The notes: generated from the letters alone by a model not told the origin. A stretch of DNA of 64,000 nucleotides from Styela clava (GCF_964204865.1 NC_135258.1:5881001-5945000); one strand, 5' to 3'. Shown: positions 1-13,800, counted from the stretch's first letter. Translations and numbers: made by a program.

Positions 1-290
1 CAGCCCTGATTTGGAGGCAGCATTTTTTTTTTGTGTAAATGCGTTTTTACCTTGATAATTTGGCGCGCACGAACAAAAAGTTTGTGAACTGCTGCTACAG
101 AATAGAATAATAGACCATACAATAAACTTTCATTTCATGCTACAGTGGCGGATTCAAATCAGTTCATTTATTCCACGAATTAAAATCGCGAAATCACTTT
201 TTGAATGTGCTCTACGTATCATCGATTCGAATGCAAAAATCGAGGCGCAATTGTAATATACTGCAAAGTCATGGAAATTTGAGTTTATCA
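1..290. repeat. Dispersed repeat, copy 1 (family E)
   Basis: Shares GATAATTTGGCGC, GAACAAAAAGTTTG, AAATCGCGAA, ACGTATCATC and AATGCAAAAATCGAGGCG, in order, with 3,893-4,340, and more weakly with 3,540-3,680. The left end lies outside the window. Its class is unknown. Confidence 0.7.
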
Positions 291-553
291 AACAGTTGAA
301 AATATAGAATTTATCATCGCGGTGTTTCTACAGGGTGATCAGACCAACCGTAGACACATGTTTATTGAAATATCTGCAATATAAATGTAAAAGAGAAAAA
401 AAAATATTTCACTGGAAATAGCTGTATAAAGATAAATAATAGAATTCATTGTTATTTTTCGATATAACAACTTGTCGGGACGAAATTTTAAAAGAAACCA
501 TACGTGCATCAAGTTCCAATCAGATCGAGGCGTGTAGTGAAGGCCTGTTTAAA

Positions 554-1235
554 GAATAAGAGGCGCATTGTGGTAAGCGTTAGAAATACGCTTGCCACGC
601 ACCTATGATTACCCTGTGTGGATTCGCAGTTTCGAATCCTGAAGGGCTTGGGTGTGCAGCCTGTAATACAGGAGGGCAAGATGCAAGCAAACTGGGTGAA
701 ATTGAAGGCTTTTGTTTAACATAGACTTTCTAGTAGTTGCAGGCACAAAAAAAATTGATTATTGATCTTATGACATGCGTTGTTCGCTTCTCACAAGCTA
801 ACTGTTAGGGCATTGTAACGTCATAGGCATAGATAATAATTTGAACTCAGGCATAGGCTTTGCAAGGCAAATGGATTGGAATTACTCGCACGTACCAGAT
901 TAAACTAAATCAAAAACTCGTTTCGCAATTTCCCCTGTGGGGCGCATTCGGCCCGCGGGCCACAGGTTGCACACCCTTACCGCAGGGGATAATTATTTGT
1001 GAGAGGATTGCTGGACTCCTCACCGCGGTAGGGTGGTTCACGTAACCACTGGTCGGTTACGGCTTTTTCTACAATCAAGCCCATGCATCTGAATGCAAAT
1101 AATTGCCTAACTAATCCCATACACGACATGAACTGGTAAACGAACGAGAGGTCGTGGTTCGCCATATGATTAAACCGTCTTATCGGTTTTTCTATCCCCG
1201 GAATAAATATGTAAATTCATGCCTTTTCTAAGAAG
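554..1235 (+). repeat. tRNA-derived SINE, split by a MITE
   Basis: The tRNA-like head at about 554-645 (GTAAGCGTTAGAAATACGC, then a B-box-like TTTCGAATCC) is separated from the SINE body at about 985-1,235 (GGTGGTTCACGTAACC, TCGTGGTTCGCCATATG, ATAAATATGTAAAT) by an inserted element. The same body occurs at 56,274-56,620 uninterrupted. Confidence 0.75.
646..980. mobile_element. hAT-like MITE inserted in the SINE
   Basis: Ends are inverted repeats: CTTGGGTGTGCAGCCTGT on the left and the reverse of TAAGGGTGTGCAACCTGT on the right. The right part (AAACTCGTTTCGCAA and a GCCCGCGGGCC palindrome) recurs at 4,977-5,130 and 52,712-53,115. A target duplication is only approximate (6/8). Confidence 0.65.
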
Positions 1236-1731
1236 GCGAAAAAACATTATTGGAATGCGTGTTTCTCGACATTTACTGGACAAATGATTGATCCAATGGC
1301 TACAAAGGACATTAAGGTCAGGAGTTCAGACGTGTCTCAACATAGTGGAGTATAAATTTCTCGTAGTTGTGATTCGATCCCCTATTAATAACAAAAATTC
1401 AGTTCAAAAGCCAGGTTCTTTAATACAAAATCTTTAGCATTAAAGAAATGTATTTCAGTTTAACCTATAAATATCGCAGCGGACCTTCATTATTAATCCA
1501 TACGTCTTTTGAGAGTTTTCTATTGCAGTGGTTCCAAACCTTTCTACCATGGCGGACCGGTACTGTTAAATAAAATATACTCACGGGCCGGCAAAAAATT
1601 GAAATAACTGGAACAGAAAATAATAAGACATATTTGCGTAATTTAATGCAATGTCAGTCCCTCAATATGATTTTAGATAAAAAAAAGCACATTTAAAAAC
1701 ATTTTAGGTTGGCTCATTACCGGGTACACGA

Positions 1732-2945
1732 TAGAGATGTACCGATACCACTTTTGTCGCCGATACCGATCCGATACCACCTAAAACGCCGATACCGATA
1801 CTACTAAAATTCCGATACCGATACTATATAATTATTACTTAATTAAGTGTGCTGTGTAGGGCAGAAGGGTTAAAACAATGGTCTTTGAGCGTTGTTCATA
1901 GTACACATTATTTCAGATCGAAAAAAGGGATATATCACATAATATGAAATTGATCTTTGGTATCCAGACGCTGATTGAGATGCATTGTACAGTGACGCTA
2001 GTAATCTCGGTTCAATTAGAAAACTCATAAGCCGGGATGTCCAATTCGAAGTTAATGTTAATATCGCAACCTTCGAATATCGTTATTCGTGTTTAAAAGA
2101 ATATCGAATATTGCCCACACATTCTAACGCCGCCGTCCTACGTTCAAATTAAAAGAGTTTACAAATATTTTATTTTGTGGTTGATCATAATCGTCGCCAC
2201 AATAAATCAAAGCCAACATGAAAGAATATCAATCAGCACCGACAAAAAGAAGGCCTACCTATAACTGTCGAGCATGTTTTTTTACTTCACTATTTTATAA
2301 TATTTTACAATCGCTATCATATATTTTGAGACAGTCTAGGGCTCTAGTCAGTCATGTCAATATATCTATAAAGAAATTGTGTAGTTAAAACAAAATCGAA
2401 ATTAATACCTGCGTAGAGGAATAGTTGTGTCGGAATTTAGTTTATCGATGTCGACGGACTAAATGACACTCGTACTTGACGACTAACAGTCAGAATTTAT
2501 AGCCGTGCCCAAAGAGCACGTGGCGTTAACAAGAACTCCAATTCCACTGTATATGATTTAAAACTGGGCGCCTCGTTGCTTTTTGTTATGTGATGTGTTG
2601 ATATATTTTTTCATAATTACTATGTAATATTAAGAATGTCAATATAAAAATGTGACAGCGAAAACAGCCAAATTAGTTGAGCTACTTTGGCTGATAAATA
2701 TCTAAAAACAGGTGAATCATATTCCCTCGCGGGGATGGGGACATGTATGGCTCATAGCTCACGATCTCTTTGGACAAAAAATAAATTTAAAAGTAGTATT
2801 TAAACTTATCTTTTAAAACATTCTGGACCATATCAAAAAAGTTAATATATCGGAAATATCGGCCTTAATTCAACCGATACCGATACATGGCCGACACCGA
2901 AAAAATGGCCGATATTGCCGATCCCGATACATCAGTACATCTCTA
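1732..2945. mobile_element. 1.2-kb non-autonomous hAT-like element
   Basis: Terminal inverted repeats TAGAGATGTACCGATAC and TAGAGATGTACTGATGT. Flanks GTACACGA / GTACACAT look like a decayed 8-bp duplication. Both ends contain tandem CCGATACCGAT-type subterminal repeats. No transposase reading frame is present inside. Confidence 0.8.
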
Positions 2946-3892
2946 GTACACATACCATGTTCAGGTTGTGCGCCATCTTGGTACACATACTTCGGATGCT
3001 CCACACAATAACATGAAAATAATTCAGTACAATTTGGAGTGAGACAAATATAGTGTAAAAATGTATAACTACTTGCACGTAGACAAAGGCTATCATACAA
3101 GCAGAAGAAAAATATATTTTTTTTCATTTCAATCAGAGAAATTGGATTCAATTGGATTGATGAATGAGAACGAGGATGTCAAGCTAACAGCAAATAATGA
3201 TTAAATAGCTTGCATCAAGGCTTGAACAGTCATCAATATTCCTGTTTATGTACCCTAGTAGTTTCAAGTATTGAAATAGCATAGGCTGGTGCGGTTCCCG
3301 TCTGTCAACAAAAATTGAACGCTTATAAATGAAGGTTTGTTTCGCTCAGTACACGAAAATATATCATAATGTATTATAAAACGTGATTATGATTAATAAA
3401 AGCGTACATTGACGGGAAAAACCTAAAAATTGCAAACACACAACGCCTTCCCTCATCTGGTGCATGATTAACTGGCTCTGTTTTTTCATCATTTAATTTA
3501 TAATCAATTAATTGTCGCGAAAGAATAAAAGATTCCACGAAATGATTTATTTTTATGATACAGCGTACAGGCGGCTTCAATTATGTTTCATTTATTTGAT
3601 AAATTAATATCGCGAATTCACTTCATGACAAACATCGATTAACGCTCAGAATGCTATGGCGTAATCTATTAATTCAGCATATCTGACAATAGAGATAGAC
3701 ACTATTTGCTGCAATTTCGTGAGCTGCAGTTTATTTATATGCTGAACCGAGCTGAGCGAACATGAATAATTTTTCAACTTCAAAGAAAAATCCGGGAAAG
3801 ATAAGAAAGAAGAGTTGACATTTTGCCTTCATTCCCTAGGCGCGTGTTTACAAACTTGAAAGGCATTAAGTACACAGTAACGTTCACAAAAT

Positions 3893-4340
3893 TGAGTTTT
3901 ATTTAAAAGCAGCATTTTTTTCGGGTAACTGCGCCGTGAGTATTTTCCCTGATAATTTGGCGCCGCAGGAACAAAAAGTTTGGGAACCGCTGTACTGTGG
4001 CGTATCTACGTAAAGTGGCGCCCATGACAAAATTTGAATATGCGCCCCCTCTGATTGTTGACGGGCAATTTTTAAGAACTATCGTTGAATTGAGATACTT
4101 TTACGTTATTATTTAGGAAAAATAAGAGTTTCAATTATTTCCAATTTGTAATTAATGGCGCGAGCCATATAGCTGCCACGCCCTAGATACGCCACTGCCG
4201 CTGTACTACAGTATTCTGGGCAGCTTCAGTTCAGATCAATTTATTTCACAAATTAAAATCGCGAATTAACTTTTTGAATGTCCTATACGTATCATCAATT
4301 TAAATGCAAAAATCGAGGCGTAATCTTTTTAATTTAGCAT
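3893..4340. repeat. Family E repeat copy, interrupted by a MITE
   Basis: Same motif order as 1-290, cut between GGGAACCGCTGTA and CCGCTGTAC by the 203-bp element at 3,995-4,197. A third, weaker copy lies at 3,540-3,680. Confidence 0.7.
3995..4197. mobile_element. 203-bp hAT-like MITE with perfect 8-bp duplication
   Basis: Ends CTGTGGCGTATCTACG and the reverse of CAGTGGCGTATCTAGG. It is flanked on both sides by CCGCTGTA (3987-3994 and 4198-4205). Confidence 0.88.
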
Positions 4341-4514
4341 AGTTTATATTTATGTCTTAGCGCGGCAATGTTCGCTTACAAATATTCTTTCCGTACTGTT
4401 TCCACATTCAGTTGAAAGTTCGAGACGTTTTGAGCGAACTTTAGTATTAAAACGTTCTTTAAAATCTAGATGAGGCGGTAAGCAGTTATTATTGACAGTT
4501 TTTACTTTTCATTT

Positions 4515-4627
4515 GGTGCTCCCGAACTATTCTTACCAAGATGGCGCACAACCTGAACATAGTATGTGTACCAGGCTAGGGTTGTTCAGGTTGTGTGTCA
4601 TCTTGGAACGAATACTTTCGGAGCGCC
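4515..4627. mobile_element. Palindromic MITE (family A) next to the FAAH start
   Basis: About 45-bp arms (ACCAAGATGGCGCACAACCT and its imperfect reverse complement) around a short centre with ATAGTATGTGTACCAG. Flanks TTTCATTT / TTTCGTTT agree at 7 of 8. It ends 43 bp before the FAAH ATG, so it must lie in the promoter or 5' UTR. Confidence 0.88.
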
Positions 4628-4670
4628 TTTCGTTTAGCCTGTTCCATTGAAATATATAGATTATTTTACC

Positions 4671-4874
4671 ATGAAACTGTCCGAATTGACGGTGACTGCG
4701 GAAGATGCCACAGACGTGGGAAAGAAATGCTTGCTAACATTTGCAGCAATCGGAGCGGCTTACTACCTCTGGTATCGAAACAAATGCAGTCAGCTTCGAT
4801 TGAAAGCCATTGATAAAAAAAGAGCCGAACAAGAATATATCAAACAGAAGTTGAACACTCTACAAAGAGAGCTA
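4671..4874 (+). CDS. FAAH: FAAH exon 1 (start codon, membrane anchor)
   Basis: Starts at ATG 4671 (MKLSELTVTAEDA). A TTG-initiated reading frame could begin at 4647 but ATG is the sensible start. It encodes the hydrophobic anchor, then a basic, probably helical stretch (KKRAEQEYIKQKLNTLQREL). The chosen donor after CTA keeps phase 0 into exon 2 and gives the spacing seen in vertebrate FAAH. A hAT-like repeat begins 100 bp further on, at 4977, so an open frame past there is repeat sequence. Confidence 0.8.
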
Positions 4875-7800
4875 GTGGGTGTTAATGTTTCGTTCGAAAT
4901 TTTACCATCAGATCTTCCACTTTCACAACAAATCTTTGAGCAAGAAGCTATTATTACTTGCGTAGTCACTATACGCCAGGGGTGTGCAACCTGCGGGCCA
5001 AATGCGGCCTACGGGGAAAACTTGTGCGGCCCGCGGAGAAGGGCCAATTTCGAATGGTGTGCGGACCGCGAAACGAGTTTTTAATTTAATCGAGTATGTG
5101 CGAGTAATTCCCATACAATAATGATTGTAAATTATTTTCAATCAAAAACATCCTCGACGTGTTATAAGTACTTCAAGTCGGTGCTGCTTTAAATCCTATC
5201 ATGTCGGCAATAATTAATTGCCACAATGAGCTGTCTTCGATTACGATAATGAATAAAACATAAAATTTACTAATGTTTGTGTGCACGACATTCGATATTA
5301 TATAAACAATAAAAACGATATTCGAAGGTAGCGATATTCGAATATTAAATTCAAATCGAATATTCCTGGCTGTAGTAGGTGCGTACTAGTTTTATGATTT
5401 GTATGGTCGGCGCATATGCGAATTTTCATAAATTCACCGTTTTTTAGGGGATGTTATATATATGCAAGATTGGCTAATATGTGAGGATATACGGTATATC
5501 TATTTCTGCATAACTATCAATAGTTCCTGATCAGCAAAAACTCTTTGTCATTTCAGAACGAAGAACAAGTAGAAGAAATCTTGAAACTGAACGGACCGGA
5601 ATTATTGGAAAAATTACAAAGCAGAGAAATAGAACCGACAGATGCTCTGAATGCTTATATCTACAAGGTATCGCATTTTTAAAATCAATCAAACCGTTTA
5701 TGACGTCACATGTAGTTTTGCTCCGGAGATGAACAAAGCTTCCGCCCAAGTAAACTCGCTTTAAAACATACACTTAGTCGCGCGATAGTCACCAATGTTT
5801 CAACTTTCAATAAGGAAAATTCCATCAAATGGTGAACTATGGTATCTTATCCGGCCAGGTGCTAGCAGTATGTTCTCCGCATTTTAGGGAGAGTGTTCAC
5901 CGCGCATTTTCATCCATCAAATCTGGTGAACGGATTATTGATAGCAAGTCAGGAAATAGCAAAATGGTGTTGAACAAAGGCGCATGAATTTATGTCTCAT
6001 AGCAAAATTGCATGACTACGCCTATGGATAGAGCGAAATAACCGACCAGAGCTGAGGAACTAACAGCGGCATTATAAGCAACCAATCTGTTACACATAAT
6101 AATAGTACCCCACGGGTATCAACAGTGCGATATCTAGAGTATTTCTGTTACTTGGCATCGTTAGAAATCTTGTGTACATAACAATTCCCCATGAGATTCC
6201 AATCCACGCATCAGCGTTGCGATATCTATATTATAGTTAATGCATGGCTTACTGTTGAGTACGGATTAAACCTTAATTTGACACATAGAGAAATTTTATT
6301 GGCAGTAGGCAAAACCAAGATATAAATTGTGTTTTATTATGTGCCATATTTTTCATATACAAAGGTTAATTTCGTGATGAAAGGCCTCAATTTTGTCAAT
6401 TTTTATATATGATGAAAATATTCTGTGAAAAAGCTAACATGAGGTTCAAAAAATCTATATTATGTCCATGGCTTGGCACGGGCGATCCATAACACATATA
6501 TATTGCTGGCATTTCCACATTTTTACTACATGCATTTCAATACAGGCTTGCAAAGTGACGGGAGATATTAACTGCATAACAGAAGTGCTTAAAGACTGCG
6601 AGGAAGTCGCTCGAGAAGTTTCAACAAAAAATCCGAAGGATCTGCCTTTGTACGGGATTCCAGTCAGTTTGAAAGAATGTATGAAAACCAAGGTTTGTGA
6701 TTGAGATATGACTGCACAGGGGGTCCGCAACGATATGAAAGAGTCTGACCGATCTTCAATGATTAATTTCAATCAAAAAACATTACATCTTTTTGGTTGA
6801 GCGTTGCGAACGAATATTCATTTCTGTCAGAAAAGGCAATTAAAATTTTATTGCCTTTTGCAACGACCTACATGTTTGAGGAACTATCTTCAGTTCTTAC
6901 TAATATGATGACAAATTACAGGCCGAGACTTGCAGTAGAGTCGAATCTACGAGTTTGGTTGCCACAAATTGCTTCGAGAATCGATGAATTGGACGGTTAA
7001 ACACAACCTGATCCATCACATTAATGTCGTTTACTAAGATTTCGATTGCGTTTCAAATGTCGTCTCAATATTTCCACTCTTCATACTTGGTGTGGATATA
7101 TATAGTAAAATGAAGGATGAACGGTTTAAAAGATATAAAAGTTCAATAAAATTATCACGGAATATATCAGTTATAAACACCACGATCCATGATAAAAATA
7201 ACACAAGTTAAAGTTCGATACTGGTTCGAAAATCATCAGCAAACAAAAAATATAATATTTTTGAGAAATCAACACTTCCAGTTGTTGCGTGTGCGAAGCC
7301 TCGTTCAGCGCGGGGCTAGTCACTTCACATAAACTACGATTGGATGAACTGGATGTCAGACAAAAACATCAATGTTTCTCGGTGTCCAATTTTTTTTATA
7401 TAATGACGTCATACGAAGCTTTTACCCCGAACAAGACTGGATAAAAGCAGCCCTCGCTATCTAACAATATCTCAAAGAATCTTATCACAGACTTACTTCG
7501 CTGTCGTATTCTAAGGCAGGGCTACTCAACTGGCGGACCGCGGTCCAAATCCGGACCTTTCGAGTATTTGATTCGGACCGCACATCATTCTTTATTTTGG
7601 ATCATTAGCCTCACTTTTGAAGTTTTATTTTATAAAAATGACTTTTATAGCTTTGAATATATATGAAAAGAACCATAACACCATAATAAACAATCTTGAT
7701 TAGCTAATATCCATTAGCCGGTCAAGGAAGTGCGCCTTCAAGGATGCCGAAATCTAATTTCTGAAAACACCGGACCCAAATAATTTTGGAGTTTTGTATA

Positions 7801-10800
7801 CGAACCTTCGGTGAAAATAGTTGAGTAGCCCTGATCTAAGGTTACAAAAGCGCGTTTTCCTTTATCCGTCAGTTTTTCAATAAAATGGTGTTGCAAAAGG
7901 CGTAACCATTTATGTCACGACGCAAATGCCGCAAAATTGCATTTGAAAAATTATTTTTTTCGGGCCCCCCGACTACGCTTATGTTCGGCATTGCCACCCC
8001 AATTAATTAAACCCTGGGTTTTATCTACGATGCCACGACAGCCGGGTTCAATGTTTTAACTTAATAAGCCACTGCGCCACCGAAAACTATAGCTAAAAAA
8101 GATCCATAGAGCTTTGTAACTCTTTAGTGAAAAGATCCTACACTTGTACGGCATTTGTTTTCATTTCTTTCTATGTATTACACAGGGAACTCCAAGCTGC
8201 GTAGGTCTGGCAATGTACCTCGATCAAATACCAACCGAGGATCTGGTTCTGGCAAAAGTATTGAAGCAATGTGGGGCGGTACCGTTTGTGAAAACGAATA
8301 CTGTGCAAATCATGCTCAGGTAGGTTTAGTTTGTATAAAATTCACGCAAGATTACCATTCTGGCTTACCATTAAGACGTTGTAGCATAGGCCTTCATTTT
8401 AATTGCTTTTTTTGCGGCATTTGCAGTGAGGCATAAATTCCAAAAGTATATGTACCAATATGGAGGTAACTAACTTTGTTCGCCTACTTTACATCAAGTT
8501 GTGTAAAGGGACTGAAACCTATGGACAGGGGGTAGATTCACTTGGCTAATACAGACAGTCCCGAACTCGTAATAGAACTAAAATAGGGAAATTAGAACTA
8601 AAAAGAGGAAAATAAAATTATGGCCTAACCCTAACCTGGTAAACACACTGCGTGATAACCTAAATTCGTACGTCTTTTTTAATAACATTTTACTCTTTTT
8701 TTGAACGATTTACTGAGTACTCGACGTTACCTGGCTTGCTATCAATAATCCTTTGTTCCAATGAACCAACCGCGATAGATGGAAAGGCGCGCCCATATAG
8801 CTTGGATAACTTCGACAGCGAAATAAGTCAGGAGAGAGATTCTTTAGGATATTGTTAGACATCAGTGCCTGCTTTTATGTAGCCTTGTTCAAAACAAAAT
8901 GCACGAGTAAGTGTTGTGTTACGTCATAATACTAAATTTTGGTCTGATTACGGTTTTGCGTCAGTGGCCTAGTGATTAAAAGCAAGGTGGCTAGCCTTGT
9001 ATGTTGTATAATTCAGGTTGAGAATGCCTGGTACTACCGTGTTTCCTTTAGGGTCCTATTTCAATTTTCTTTCGAAACATAACACTAGGGCTTATTTTGA
9101 TGGATGTCTTTTATTTTCATTCATCACAAACAAAATTACAAAGTAGTGAATCACGAAATTTTCAAATATACAAAATATGAATCGTGGCGTGATCTTCACG
9201 TTACCTCAGGTCATTGAACCTTTTTCTTCGTTCACACGTTTTAGATTATTCACCTAAAGTTTCTTGCTATCGAATAGGTCAATTAAAAGTTGCGCTATCA
9301 ACTTGGTCTTATTTTAATGGGAAGTATTATATTAAAATCATTTTCAAAACACGGTATTTGTCTATTTTGAAATAGTTTTAAATTCTGGAATCCTGATATG
9401 CAATAATTGTTAATTCCGTTAATTAACGTATATTTGAACCTATTCACTAGGCCGGAAAATCGCGGTATCATGTAAAATTAATCCCGTGTCACTTCGTAAT
9501 TTGTGTTTTAAATTGCCAAATTTGCTGCCATTAGCCGGTATATTCGTTTGAAAACGACCAGTCAATCCTGCCTTATTACTGAACTACCGGTAATTTCTAA
9601 TGAATAACCAACATTGAACAGCATATTGAACCAATTTCTAAGACACTGTTTCGATATCGGTAGCTGCTTGTACATTACCGAAAGGCGTAATTGATAATTT
9701 TAAAAATATTGACCTTCCGAAATTCGTTGGTTACTTGAAGGAAGGAATGCGTGATTGGAACATTTTTTAATACAAAATGTCTAATTGCCAACTTTTTAAA
9801 TCGTATATACTATAACGTACACATTATTACGTTACTTAGAACCTCATTTAACTAATTTCTAATGAATAATCAACTCCACCATTCTTTCTACACAGCATTG
9901 AATTGAGCAACCCCATTTTACAGCGAGGCCACAAACCCTCTGTACAAAAGTGTCTTTTTGTCCTGAAGTTGTCCATTTGCGTTGTGCTGGTAGTTCGGCA
10001 CACATCGTTAGCTATCAGTGGATGTCCTTATTCGGAGCGCAAAAGCTTAGTATGAAAATCGTCTTGTTGGGTTTCCCATTCACGTTAGTTACTCGCAATA
10101 GGGATTACTAGATTGGAACATTATTAGACGAGATTTTTAATTGCGGTTTTCTTTTGCAAAACTATAATTATATACACACATTGTGAGCCATCAGGGGCCA
10201 AAAATTTTGCCCACCTAGACTGGCGGGCCATGTAAGTGTGACGTAAAAAGTTAAATTTCATGAACAATATTTACAGTGTTATAAAAGCAAAAGTGAAACA
10301 CAATAAGACTAGTGTCAAAACTAAATTTGATCGCAAACTCAACAAATTCTTCGAGCAATTTTTTAGCTAAAACATCAAAATATGTTCTTAGTTTGGTTGT
10401 GGCAGCATCAGGCGGGCCGTGGTTTGGCCATGTCAGTAAAGTAACACAATATTGAACCAGTTTCTAAGACCCCGGTCTTTTAGATATTAGTGGCTGCCTG
10501 TACGAGAACAAAAGGCGTGAATGGTAGTTTTAAAAAATGGGCTTTCCGCGATCCGTTGGTTACTTTGGGGTAAGGAATGCGTGATTGGAACATTTTCAGA
10601 CAAAATGTATAATCGCGGACTTTTTTGAATATATAACGTACACATTATTAGCTATATAGTACCCGGAAGGGTGCCCCCGTAGTGTGTGTACCAGGGGTAT
10701 CCAGGCCGGATAGCAACTGTCATAATGGCGACTTCATAATAGCGACGTAATCAAGCGAGCGACTGTCAAAACAGCCACTGTCATAATGGCGACCGCATTA

Positions 10801-13800
10801 AAACAGCGACTGTTATGATAGCGTTAGGCTTAGTCCAAATAAAATGTTTTTTTAAAGTCGTATTTGGTTTCAATCTTTCACTACGCAGTGTGCGTGCGTG
10901 CATACGTGTGTAGCGAGGTCCCTAACCCTAACACGAGTTAAGCCGCTAATATAATAGTCGCTGTTTTAATGCGGTCGCCATTATGACAGTCACTGTTTTG
11001 ACAGTCGCTCACTTGATTACGTCGCTATTATGAAGTCGCCATCATGACAGTCGCTATCCTGACACTCGCTATTTGGAACCCGAGCCGTGCCAGGTTAGGC
11101 CATAATTTTATTCCGATTTTCCTTATTTTAGTTCTATCATGAATTCGGGGACTGTCTGTGTTTGACAAGTGAATGTACGTACCCTCTGCCCACAGGTTTC
11201 AGTCCCTTTACGGCTTTACGCAACTCGATGTAAAATAGGCAAACAAAATTAGTTACCTCCATATCAGTTACACACACTTCTGAAGTACCCTTGAAAGTAC
11301 AATTAACTAATTTCTAATGAATAATAAATAACACCATCATTTTTTCCACGCAGCATTGAATCGAGCAACCCGATTTACGGCGAAACTTCAAACCCATTGA
11401 ATCACGAATTCTCTCCGGCGGGTTCATCATCTGGTGAAGGTGCAATTGTTGGAGCCGGTGCCTCTGTTCTAGGATTTGGATCGGACATTGCCGGCAGTAT
11501 CCGAGTTCCGGCTCATTTTTGTGGAATTTGTGGATTCAAACCTACAAAGTATCGTATAAGTTCGTCAGGAATGATTTGTAAGTATATGACCCAAGGTTTA
11601 TTTACTTAACGAATTAATTTTCAGTCTATTTTGTGAGACATAACGCGTCACCAAAATTCTGTGCGGTTACTATGACTCATAGGTTTTCAATGGACATTCG
11701 TTGGTAAAGATTCTTTTAACATCTACTAGTTCATGCAGTTCCCAACCGGGGGCCCATGGCCTCCTAAGGGGACCACAGAGCAGTTGGATGGGGCCATAAT
11801 GCTCGGCGCAAAACTGATTTTACTTTTCCCTTTACAAGAAAACATCCAGTTTTTCCTAGCTCATTGCTTGATTAGGATATTTCAAAGGGTATTTTCACTT
11901 TGTTGAGCATGAATTGTTTGAACATAATGGGCAAATTTGAAATACACCAATCCTAATAACACTCTAAACACCACGGGAATGATAAACAGGCGGGCCATGA
12001 GTACCTAGAGCCTTCGGTAGGGGGGCACAGGCTATAAGAGGTTGAATCAGTGCACTAGTTAATTAGTTTTATGCGCTCCTCCGCCATTAATTTACCAGTT
12101 CATGTTTTTTTCTGGCCTTATTAACTTCACTAGATTAGATTGTTTGAAGCTCACAATGTAAAACCATAATTCTATATGGTTTCTTCGCGCTTTGTAAATT
12201 ATTAGAGTTTTCTTGCATATAATTCTCATATTACAAGTCCAGCCCATTTAATGGGGCATAACGCGCCACCATGATTCTGGTTGCAAAGACTCTTGACTTT
12301 TTAGTGGTCGATTGTTGCAGTGTTGGACAAATTACGGCCCGCGGGCCAGATCCGGCCAACCGAAGTGTTTTATCCAGCCCATTTGTGCCTGTAGAAATTA
12401 CGGCAATAGTCGGCTAAAATATGGAACGTAATTCCCGACGTATTATGTGCCCCTGAATATATTGTGCCGTTTGGTCGATATCTGTTTGTTGTACAATAAC
12501 TATTACGCTAGTTATTTGTAAATGAACTGTTTTTATTCATAGTCTCATGTTGAGTTTTCAGCATCCGACTCAGTAACCAAGTCTATTATCTGTAACTGGT
12601 TCACTCAGAAATGTAAATGCCCATCCCTGCGCTACAGCCTCTTCTAACATATAACTAAGACACCCATCTGGAGCATTTCAATATTTCACTATTTATACCC
12701 GACCTGAATTAAACCGCCACATCGACTCGACATTCTCCTGTGATAAAGTTTTCACCAAGCCTAGATTAGAGAACTAAAGAGAGTATTTCTTTTGGTCATG
12801 CGATTTCTTTGTTTTATAGGCTTCCCACTCACGAATAAATACAAATTTTCTAGACCTCCTGAAGTATGTGCACCAAGATGGCGCACAACCTTAACTCAGG
12901 TCGTGTACCAGTTTAGGGTTCAGGTTGTGCGACATCTTGGTGCGCATACTTCAGGAGTACCAAAGTTCTTTCTATTGTTTTCAGGGTCGTTGATGGGACA
13001 GAACGCTGTTGCATCAACGCTCGGACCTATGGCACGTGATGTTGACACAATTGTCATGGCAATGCGAGCCTTGTTGTGCGACACAATGTTTCAATTGGAT
13101 AAGAATGTTCCTCCGATCAAGTTCAATGAGGAGGTAGTGCAATGAGAATATTTGCATCTCATCCAACATATTCGATTTTTTGTCGCCAGTTTAGAATTTC
13201 TCAAAATTTATCCAACCAAAAGAAAATTTATAAGAGAGTTTGACCATTTTAATAGCATATTAATTATATATAAATTTCAATTCACTATACTTATGCTATT
13301 TCATTATTATATTTAGGGAGACGATTAGCGATAAGACAGTCGAGTAATATTTACTTCTATGTCTCTTTTGAGCATGTGGTCAATTTAGATTAGAATTTTA
13401 CATATTCTGATAAATCATTTCACAGTGTATCTTTTTTTATGTAACTTTTTCACATCTTTTTATACGATTTATTTATGCGCATTCGCTCCGAACAAGGCTC
13501 TTCACCCGCAGCAATTGTTGGGCGAGTAGCTAGGTACTTTATTACTTATCGATCTCGATCGGTAAGTATGTTGATAGGTATTTGTCTGTTTGTCTGTCTG
13601 TTAGACACTTTCGTATGTTACGCGATATCTCACGAAAGCGGGGTTGCTCCAAATTTTGTATGTGCATTCAACATATCTCAGACCAGAAGGCTATTGATTT
13701 TGGACGAATTATGCCATATAATTAGCGAGTTGATGATTAATTAGTGATGGGACACGCGGTGTCGCTATTGAGACAGAGCGGAGGAATCGAAACCGCAGTT

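Noticed and set aside
4875-5084. Continuation of the FAAH exon 1 frame to 5,084
   Set aside because: The frame runs into a hAT-like repeat from 4,977, and the spliced model gives the family's normal length.
6797-7000. 67-aa frame in FAAH intron 3
   Set aside because: No similarity to FAAH or any family, no splice sites in phase, and exons 3 and 4 join correctly without it.
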